Positions 1 to 5,143 of a stretch of DNA of 7,881 bases are shown here, in pieces (position 1 is the first letter of the stretch; every line of letters starts with the position of its first letter). Position numbers and translations under genes: made by a program. Origin of the DNA: JBBRLA01 sp038231615 (GTDB taxonomy: Bacteria > Myxococcota_A > Polyangia > Palsa-1104 > JAEUJZ01); NCBI GenBank assembly GCA_038231615.1, contig JBBRLA010000403.1, forward strand, positions 1-7,881. Reading direction: 5' to 3'. The notes under the pieces are model-generated. The model saw only the letters and a list, made by a program, of their open reading frames with translations, searched no databases and was not told the DNA's origin.

Positions 1-53
1 CACGCCGCCGTGCTCACGGCCAGTAGGCCGCTCCGCTCGCCGTCTCGGGGTGG

Positions 54-69
54 CCTCGCGAATGCGAGG
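54..69. repeat. Perfect 6-bp hairpin, CCTCGC-GAAT-GCGAGG
   Basis: CCTCGC at 54-59 and GCGAGG at 64-69 are exact reverse complements around a four-base GAAT loop. No T-tract follows on either strand, so it is not a standard intrinsic terminator. It could sit in the 3' end of a transcript entering from the left, or be a chance GC-rich palindrome. Confidence 0.4.
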
Positions 70-217
70 ACATGGGGGAGGCGCACTCGCCCTCAACGCA
101 AGTGCTCACCGCTCTAGGCGCAGAAGGGCGGGCTGCCCCGGACGTTGCCTGCGCAAGGGTTGCACGGCCGTACGTTTCTTGTGTGCCGTTGCCTTGGTGC
201 CCGTCGCCCATGCATGA

Positions 218-259
218 TTGACATGGCCTTGACATCTGGCGTGGGGCCGGACATCTTGC
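218..259 (+). promoter_or_regulatory. Candidate promoter/operator with GACAT repeats
   Basis: TTGACAT occurs twice, at 218-224 and 229-235, exactly 11 bp apart. GACATCTGGC at 231-240 recurs as GACATCTTGC at 250-259, 19 bp downstream. TTGACA matches the sigma-70 -35 consensus, but at 17-bp spacing the -10 positions are poor (GTGGGG after the first copy, CATCTT after the second). The repeats lie about 85-125 bp before the FIST start codon. The repetition is visible; a promoter or operator role is inferred. Confidence 0.3.
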
Positions 260-343
260 CTGACCACGGGAAGGCCGCCGCTGGCGGGCCCGTGACCGAT
301 TTTCATTCATTTCACGCGGCCGCTTGTGCCGACGGGTGCCAGG

Positions 344-1480
344 ATGCTTCTTGAGACTTTCCATTTCGACGCCAGCCGGGGGTTTTCGCTGGAGCCGTTC
401 CCCGCCCTGGACTCCGAACAGACGCTGGTCCTGCTTTTCGGCGCGCCGGAGTATCTGGACCACCCGCGGCCGATCCAGGGGCTCTCCCGGGCCTACCCGC
501 GCTCCCACTTCATCGGCTGCTCGACCTCGGGGGAGATCTTCGGCACCCGGGTCTCCGACCAGAGCATCTCGATCGCGGTGGCGCGCTTCAAGTATTCCAC
601 CCTGCGCACGGCCACCGCACCCGCGGGAAAGGGGCCGGCCTCGCTCATGGCCGGCGAGTCCCTGGCCCGGCAACTCCTTTTGCCGGGACTGCGCGGCGTG
701 TTCGTCCTGTCCGACGGCCTGCAGGTCAACGGCAGCGAGCTTTTGCGCGGCCTGAGCAGCGTGCTCCCGACCTCGGTGCTGATCACCGGCGGGCTGGCCG
801 GGGACGGCGATCGCTTCCAGCGAACCTGGGTCATCAAGGACCGCACGCCGCAGGCCGGCTTTGTCTCCGCCGTCGGCCTCTATGGAGACCGGGTGCGCCT
901 GGGCCACGGGTCCAAGGGCGGCTTTAACCTCCTGGGGCCGCCGCGCCGGGTCACCCGTTCGACAGGCAACGTGCTCTTCGAGCTGGATGGGCAGCCGGCG
1001 CTTCCATTGTACCAGCCGTACCTGGGTGCGCTTTGCGGCGACCTGCCCGCCGCCGGGCGGCTTTTCCCCCTAACCCTTCTTTCCGACTCGGACCAGGACC
1101 CCGTGGTGCGCACCCTGCTTTCGGTGGACCCGGCCCGGCAGTCGTTGACCTTCGCCGGGGACATCCCCGAAGGCAGCCGCGCCCAGCTCATGTGCGCCAA
1201 CGTGGACCGGCTGATCGAGGGCGCTGCGGGGGCCGCCAAGATGAGCCGATCCGCGCTGCGGGACGGAGATCGGCCCCTGGCCATCGCCATCAGTTGTGTC
1301 GGGCGCCGCCGGGTCCTCAAGGAACGCGCGGAAGAGGAGGTCGAGGCCACCCGGGAGGTTTTGCCCGAACAGGCGCAGCAGATCGGCTTCTACTCCTACG
1401 GCGAGCTTTCGCCCCAGGTCAAAAGCCCCTGCGCCCTGCACCACCCGACCCTGACCCTGACCACCATCGTCGAGGTCTGA
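344..1480 (+). CDS. FIST-domain (FIST_N + FIST_C) sensory protein
   Basis: A 378-residue protein with both halves of the FIST module and no other recognisable domain. FIST_N covers roughly residues 20-190 and contains the characteristic GCSTSGEI at 58-65. FIST_C covers about 215-365 and ends in the typical FYSYGELSP...HHPTLTLTTIVEV. FIST is a signalling input domain proposed to bind small ligands such as amino acids, and is often fused to kinases, GGDEF or chemotaxis modules; here it stands alone. No signal peptide or membrane segment is seen, so it is probably cytoplasmic. I chose ATG 344 over in-frame GTG 326 because the extra six residues (MPTGAR) look unlike family sequence; neither start has a good ribosome site. 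It is monocistronic and converges on the propeller gene with a 24-bp gap. No partner effector is in the window, so its pathway is unknown. Confidence 0.85.
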   Translation: MLLETFHFDASRGFSLEPFPALDSEQTLVLLFGAPEYLDHPRPIQGLSRAYPRSHFIGCSTSGEIFGTRVSDQSISIAVARFKYSTLRTATAPAGKGPASLMAGESLARQLLLPGLRGVFVLSDGLQVNGSELLRGLSSVLPTSVLITGGLAGDGDRFQRTWVIKDRTPQAGFVSAVGLYGDRVRLGHGSKGGFNLLGPPRRVTRSTGNVLFELDGQPALPLYQPYLGALCGDLPAAGRLFPLTLLSDSDQDPVVRTLLSVDPARQSLTFAGDIPEGSRAQLMCANVDRLIEGAAGAAKMSRSALRDGDRPLAIAISCVGRRRVLKERAEEEVEATREVLPEQAQQIGFYSYGELSPQVKSPCALHHPTLTLTTIVEV

Positions 1481-1504
1481 CCCGCGGTGCCGGATGCCGG
1501 GCTT

Positions 1505-3592
1505 TCAGGGGACGGAGCACACGCCGCCGGAGCACACCCCCCCGCAGCAGTTGGAGTTGGCCTCGGAGCAGGTACCCCCGAAGGGAATGCAGCCGCCATC
1601 CGGGTTGCCCGGACCGACCACGCGGGCGGCCCACTGGGCGATGTGGTTGTGGGCGTTTTTGTCCTGGAAGGGGAGCCAGAATGCCGGCAGGCTCGGGTCG
1701 CCGGTGCCGACGTCGACATTCTGATCGGCGAGGGTCAGGTCGATGGCCGACATCCAGATCTGCGGCTGGTGGCAGTTCTTCGGCAGGGGGTCGCCGTGGT
1801 TGCCGTTGGGGTTCTGCGGGCTGTCGGGCGGGAAGCAGTTCACCTGGTCGACGTGGTTGCCCATGCCGTCGTTGACCTGGATCGAATTGCGCACCCGGAA
1901 CCCATAGTCCCGGGTCGAGGAGAAGGTCACCCACACCAGCTTGTGCCCCTTGTACTTCTGGATCACCGGGCTCCAGCGCGGCCACGAGTTGGTGACGGCA
2001 CCGGTGCCGTTGAGCGCGGGCAGCTCCTGGGGCCGCGCCCCGGGCTTGGCGGAAACCAGCAGCGCCTGGGCCTTCAGGTTGGAGAAGCCATCCTGAGAGA
2101 CCATGGAGCCGGTGCCGGGGGCCCGGTTGAAGATGACATAAGCCCCGTCGGGGGAGTAGGCCGGGTAGTAGTTGTTCTCCCCGGCCGAGGACAGGAACGC
2201 CTGGGGCTTGGAGAAGGTGTGAAGGCCCGTGTCGTAGGTCATGGTGAAGAGGCTGCCGCCGATGAAATGGTCGTCGTCGCCGCCGCCGAAGAGCCCGTTG
2301 AGGAAGAGGTGCGGGCGCACAAAGACCACGCTGGAGTTGTCCGGGGACCAGTCAGGTTGGGTGGCGCGCTCATCGGTGGGGACGCGGGGCGGGTTGGACG
2401 CGACGCCGGTCTCGCCGTCATAGAGGAAGAACGCGGGCGGGTGGTTGGCCCCATTGCCATCGGAAGACAGGAAGAGCTTGTGATCGGCCGAGAACGCCTG
2501 GAACCCGGCGACCTTGCGCTGTGGGGCGGATACCTTGGAACCCACGTCGATCAGGGTGGCGTTGATGTCGGCGTATTCGTCGTCGGAGTCGGCGTCGTCG
2601 GAGCCGTAGGTCATCTTCTGCCCATCGCGGGAAAGGAAGTGACAGCCGATGCAGCGGTTGCTGTTGCCCGGGGTCAGGAAGGGGTCGGGGGGCTGTCCCC
2701 GCTTGCCGAAGTCGTAGCGGTAGATGCCGCCGGTCTTGCCCGGCACGCCGTCCAGGGTCACCGACTGCCAGTAGTACAGACCGCCCTCGAGGTTCTCGGC
2801 GCTGAAGGACAGGCCGCGTCCGGGGGAGGCGGCGACGCACGAACCGCCGTCATCGGTGGCGCGGACGGTGAGGGTGACCGGGTCGCCGCCGCGGTTGGTC
2901 AGCGCCAGATAGTCCCACACTTTTTGCGAAAGTTCGTAGCCGCACCCGGGGGTCGAAAGCTTGCGGGAGTCGGCGATCAGGGCGCAGCGGGTCTCGATGC
3001 GCACGTCGGTCAGCTTGTTGCTGAAGTCAATTTCGAAGAGGGTGTTGCCGGTGCCCGGGTCAAACTGGGTCTCGATGACGTTCAGGTTGGGCGGGACCAG
3101 GGTGCCATCCGGGGGATAGGACAGCGCCGGGGCCCGCGCCGCCGGGCAGGGGGGCGCGTTGTCCGGGGGGAAGGCCGGGCACCCGGGGCAGGCATCGGGG
3201 ACGATGGCGCGCAGGCGGACCCGCACGTTGGCCGTGCCGCCCAGGCCGCGCCAGACGGCGCGAACCAGGGTGACGCCGCCGCGGTCGGCACCCACCGAAA
3301 GGGTGTTCTGGGTCAAAATCCCCAGGCCCGGATCGTCGATGCTCCACGAGGCCATCTGGGTGACGTCCTGGCCGTCTTTGGTCCTGGCGGTGAAGCGCTG
3401 CTTGGGGGGCATGACCCCGACGTTCAGATCCAGGGTGACGTCCCCCGGGGTCACCTGCAAGCCCCCGGTGAGCACCACCCCGCCGTCGCCCTGCCCGGGG
3501 TCGTCGATGCCCTGCGGCTCTCGGCCGTTGCAGCTACAGCCCCTGCCGGCCACGACGAGCAGAGCGATCATCAACCAGCGCGCGTTGAGCAT
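1505..3592 (-). CDS. Secreted PD40/TolB-like propeller protein with CxxCH site and C-terminal knottin-like module
   Basis: A 695-residue exported protein. Residues 1-18 form a signal (R5, then a hydrophobic LMIALLVVAG) running into C19 and C21; this suggests a lipoprotein, although GRGC is a poor lipobox. Residues about 35-125 look like a bacterial Ig-like domain (threonine- and valine-rich strands, ending VRVRL). A Pro-rich linker with CPGCPAFPP follows, then a second beta-rich domain (about 150-300). C314-I-G-C317-H318 is a CxxCH c-type haem-attachment motif that runs straight into a PD40-like strand (SRDGQKMTYGSDD). More PD40 repeats follow: FSADHKLFLSSD (367-378), WSPDNSSVVFV (415-425), YSPDGAYVIF (479-488) and a degenerate one near 538. 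A conserved-looking PAFWLPFQ...NHIAQW (636-654) precedes a Cys-rich tail (668-692). ATG 3592 is chosen over an upstream in-frame start because AAGGAG lies 5 nt before it and the signal begins there. Function is unknown; periplasmic or surface redox or binding roles are guesses. Confidence 0.8.
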   Translation of the reverse strand: MLNARWLMIALLVVAGRGCSCNGREPQGIDDPGQGDGGVVLTGGLQVTPGDVTLDLNVGVMPPKQRFTARTKDGQDVTQMASWSIDDPGLGILTQNTLSVGADRGGVTLVRAVWRGLGGTANVRVRLRAIVPDACPGCPAFPPDNAPPCPAARAPALSYPPDGTLVPPNLNVIETQFDPGTGNTLFEIDFSNKLTDVRIETRCALIADSRKLSTPGCGYELSQKVWDYLALTNRGGDPVTLTVRATDDGGSCVAASPGRGLSFSAENLEGGLYYWQSVTLDGVPGKTGGIYRYDFGKRGQPPDPFLTPGNSNRCIGCHFLSRDGQKMTYGSDDADSDDEYADINATLIDVGSKVSAPQRKVAGFQAFSADHKLFLSSDGNGANHPPAFFLYDGETGVASNPPRVPTDERATQPDWSPDNSSVVFVRPHLFLNGLFGGGDDDHFIGGSLFTMTYDTGLHTFSKPQAFLSSAGENNYYPAYSPDGAYVIFNRAPGTGSMVSQDGFSNLKAQALLVSAKPGARPQELPALNGTGAVTNSWPRWSPVIQKYKGHKLVWVTFSSTRDYGFRVRNSIQVNDGMGNHVDQVNCFPPDSPQNPNGNHGDPLPKNCHQPQIWMSAIDLTLADQNVDVGTGDPSLPAFWLPFQDKNAHNHIAQWAARVVGPGNPDGGCIPFGGTCSEANSNCCGGVCSGGVCSVP
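1517..1591 (-). other. Knottin-like six-cysteine module (residues 668-692 of the propeller protein)
   Basis: The last 28 residues contain six cysteines at 668, 675, 682, 683, 687 and 692, spaced C-x6-C-x6-CC-x3-C-x4-C. This is the C-C-CC-C-C framework of inhibitor-cystine-knot peptides, and the loop lengths match omega-conotoxin MVIIA exactly. Loop residues are small and Gly/Ser/Asn-rich (GGV, SGGV). I read the cysteine codons directly on the minus strand. Disulfide pairing and fold are inferred, as is independent folding as an export-stable tail. Confidence 0.6.
2639..2653 (-). other. CxxCH haem-attachment motif (residues 314-318)
   Basis: The codons read Cys-Ile-Gly-Cys-His. In an exported protein this is the standard covalent c-type haem site. 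Only one such motif is present, and no full cytochrome c domain is obvious because a PD40-like strand begins right after the histidine. Whether haem is really attached cannot be told from sequence. Confidence 0.55.
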
Positions 3593-3597
3593 GGGGT

Positions 3598-3603
3598 CTC
3601 CTT
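3598..3603 (-). promoter_or_regulatory. Shine-Dalgarno AAGGAG for the propeller gene
   Basis: A perfect AAGGAG on the minus strand, five bases (ACCCC) before ATG 3592. It fixes the start of the gene and excludes the longer in-frame reading that begins at 3625. Confidence 0.75.
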
Positions 3604-3682
3604 GCCGGTGAACCCGGAAGCGCACGGTAGCAATTTTTCCCGGCCTTGTCGTGGCACTTTCTGCGCGGTCGCACGATTTTTT

Positions 3683-3706
3683 GCGTCTGCGTCTGCGTGT
3701 GCGTCT
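3683..3706. repeat. GCGTCT hexamer tandem repeat, four units
   Basis: Four tandem hexamers on the plus strand: GCGTCT, GCGTCT, GCGTGT, GCGTCT, with one substitution in the third unit. The array abuts the FadL-like gene's TAA stop (3707-3709) on one side and a T6 run (3677-3682) on the other. A short microsatellite of this kind can vary in copy number by slippage. Confidence 0.7.
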
Positions 3707-5143
3707 TTAGGGCCGCGGCTTGCGTGCCCAGGCGTCGCCGCGGACGAGTTCGTCGAACTGGATCAGCAAGCCGGCGGAGACGACATGGATGGTGTCGGTG
3801 TAGGTGCCGTTGTTCACCGCGGCGCCGCCGACCAGGGGGCGGCCGGTGATGCCGTCGAGGGGCAGGAGGGCGCCGTTTTGCACGGTGCGATCCAGGGCGT
3901 GGATGCCGGCGTAGGCCAGGTTCAGCGTCACCCCGCGCAGGGTCAGCCCGAGGCCGGCGGAGCCGCCGATCTTGTCCAGGGAGTCGAAGTCCAGGCGGGT
4001 ATACTCGGGCTGGCTGGCGGTGGCCGAGGAGTCGAAGAAGACGCCGGCACGGAGCGTCAGGACCAAAGGTCCGATGGGCTGGTTGAAGGCGCCGCCGAAC
4101 CGGATGCTGTAGGTGTCGTTGTAGTGGTGGGGCAAAAGGATGCCATCACCCCCCCCCAGATCGCTCATCGTGACCGGGTTGGTCCCGTTGAGGGTGTCGC
4201 CGGTGCCCTCGGCCTGGCTCCACAGCTCGTAGGTGGCGTCGAGTTCCAGGTCGAAGACCTCGCGGTGCTGCTTCTTGTAGGCGTAGCGCAGGCCCAGGCG
4301 GAAGATCCACGGCAGGTCGTTCTGGAACGTGGTGTCGTCACTGGTGACGCTCATGGGCTGGGGGCTCAGGAACTTGGGCTGGGTCGCGGTCAGGCTGCCG
4401 GTGGCCTGGATCTTCTTGGCCCCCACGTTGGCGCTGGTGCGCACGTGGAAGCCGATGTCGAAGAAGGAGGTGGGGTGGATGAGGACCCCCAAGGAGAGCA
4501 TCGGGTTGAAATAGGTGTGGACCTTTACCTGGGTGTTGCTGTCGCAGTCCGGGTTCAAGGTGGTGACCGAACAGGGACCGCCCAGGACGCTGTAGGCGGT
4601 GTTGGACAGGTTGAAATTGCCGATGGCGTCGTGGAAGGCCAGGCCCAGGTCGAGGTGGCGATTGACGCGGAACCCCACCGCCAAAGTGGGCAGGATGACC
4701 AGAATGTCGGTGGCGCTGACGTCGTAGCGGGTGAGGCTTTTGGGATCGTAGCTGCGCTGGCCGACGGAGGACGGGCCGTAGGCGCCGATGGCGAAGGTCC
4801 AGCGATCGAAATAGCCGAAGTCGGTGGACAGGCCGAACCAGGGGGCGAAGAACGGCTTGCTGGCCTGGTCCGTCACCAGGGGGTAGGGGCCCGTGCGCTG
4901 AAGGCTGTAGTTGCTAAAAAGCAGGTTGCTGTCGAAAAGCAGGCGGGTGCCGCGCTGCCCGGCCAGGCCGGCGACGTTGTATTCCAGCGCCAGGGGCGAG
5001 TCGGCCTTGGCGGTGAAGGCGCCGCCGCGGCCCAGGGCCTCGGTGCCGTTGGCAGGGAACTCGAAGCCCCCGGCCTGCACCGGCCCGGGAGATAGGGCCA
5101 AAAGGGCCCCGATACAGAAGCCGAGCCGGGTCATGGTCTTCAT
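3707..5143 (-). CDS. FadL/OMPP1/TodX-family outer-membrane transport protein
   Basis: A 478-residue beta-barrel protein of the FadL long-chain fatty acid and hydrocarbon channel family, expected in the outer membrane. Residues 1-24 are a signal peptide with a VQA|GG cleavage site. The mature N-terminus carries the family hatch signature: NGTEALGRGGAFTAKADSP followed by YNVAGLAG, where most members have NPAG. The rest is alternating amphipathic strands with Asp/Asn-rich loops; C191 and C200 may form a disulfide in an extracellular loop. The final strand (VSAGLLIQF) is followed by a charged tail, DELVRGDAWARKPRP, unusual because many barrels end at the aromatic residue. The start is ATG 5143, which has AAAGG 6 nt upstream and overlaps the mnmG stop as ATGA; ATG 5134 is an alternative. 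Coding bases contain a G9 run at about residue 329. The substrate is unknown; hydrophobic compounds are expected from the family. Confidence 0.87.
   Translation of the reverse strand: MKTMTRLGFCIGALLALSPGPVQAGGFEFPANGTEALGRGGAFTAKADSPLALEYNVAGLAGQRGTRLLFDSNLLFSNYSLQRTGPYPLVTDQASKPFFAPWFGLSTDFGYFDRWTFAIGAYGPSSVGQRSYDPKSLTRYDVSATDILVILPTLAVGFRVNRHLDLGLAFHDAIGNFNLSNTAYSVLGGPCSVTTLNPDCDSNTQVKVHTYFNPMLSLGVLIHPTSFFDIGFHVRTSANVGAKKIQATGSLTATQPKFLSPQPMSVTSDDTTFQNDLPWIFRLGLRYAYKKQHREVFDLELDATYELWSQAEGTGDTLNGTNPVTMSDLGGGDGILLPHHYNDTYSIRFGGAFNQPIGPLVLTLRAGVFFDSSATASQPEYTRLDFDSLDKIGGSAGLGLTLRGVTLNLAYAGIHALDRTVQNGALLPLDGITGRPLVGGAAVNNGTYTDTIHVVSAGLLIQFDELVRGDAWARKPRP
4149..4157 (-). repeat. G9 homopolymer inside the FadL-like gene
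   Basis: Nine consecutive G on the coding strand encode the end of Leu and Gly-Gly-Gly (SDLGGGDG) near residue 329 of 478. Slippage of one base would truncate the barrel. Similar runs exist elsewhere in the window (G8 in mnmG near 6879-6886, G7 near 5428-5434, G7 near 1537-1543), so it may reflect base composition only. Confidence 0.8.

Larger units (their letters stand above)
1..343. other. Non-coding region upstream of the FIST gene
   Basis: I see no convincing gene here. The short open frames on either strand are Arg/Pro/Gly-rich, lack a ribosome site and resemble no family I know. A TAG at 24-26 could end an upstream gene in frame 3, but only seven sense codons are visible, so this cannot be judged. 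The stretch holds a perfect hairpin (54-69), a weaker 5-bp inverted repeat (GCACT 83-87 with AGTGC 101-105), and three GACAT-type repeats (220-259) in the position expected for a promoter or operator of the FIST gene. Confidence 0.6.
3593..3706 (-). other. Intergenic region before the propeller gene
   Basis: This 114-bp gap lies between two minus-strand genes. Read on the minus strand it holds a hexamer repeat, an A6 run, a purine-rich stretch, a small 4-bp hairpin (CCGG at 3605-3608 and 3614-3617) and the ribosome site of the propeller gene. I see no convincing -35/-10 pair and no stem followed by a T-run, so read-through from the FadL gene is possible but unproven. Confidence 0.5.

Noticed and set aside
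1..26. C-terminus of an upstream gene ending at TAG 24-26
   Set aside because: Only seven sense codons are visible in that frame, and other frames are equally open; there is no basis to call it.
237..260. Sigma-54 (-24/-12) promoter before the FIST gene
   Set aside because: GG (245-246) and TTGC (256-259) are present, but the GG-GC spacing is one base too long for the strict sigma-54 geometry.
106..306. Small minus-strand gene of 66 codons (MKIGHGPASGG...)
   Set aside because: There is no good ribosome site, the composition is shadow-like, no family is recognised, and it would overlap the likely regulatory region of the FIST gene.
14..907. A 297-codon minus-strand frame overlapping the FIST gene
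   Set aside because: Most of it is the reverse of FIST coding sequence, and the remainder is Arg/Pro-rich with no ribosome site or recognisable motif.
1481..1504. Bidirectional terminator between the convergent FIST and propeller genes
   Set aside because: The 24-bp gap has CCGG-rich bases, but I could not form a stable stem followed by a T-run on either strand.
1487..5095. A 1202-codon plus-strand open frame antisense to the propeller and FadL-like genes
   Set aside because: Both minus-strand genes have clear family motifs, signal peptides and ribosome sites. The antisense product is a low-complexity Gly/Val/Ala/Arg string with no motif, as expected from an antisense frame in GC-rich coding DNA.
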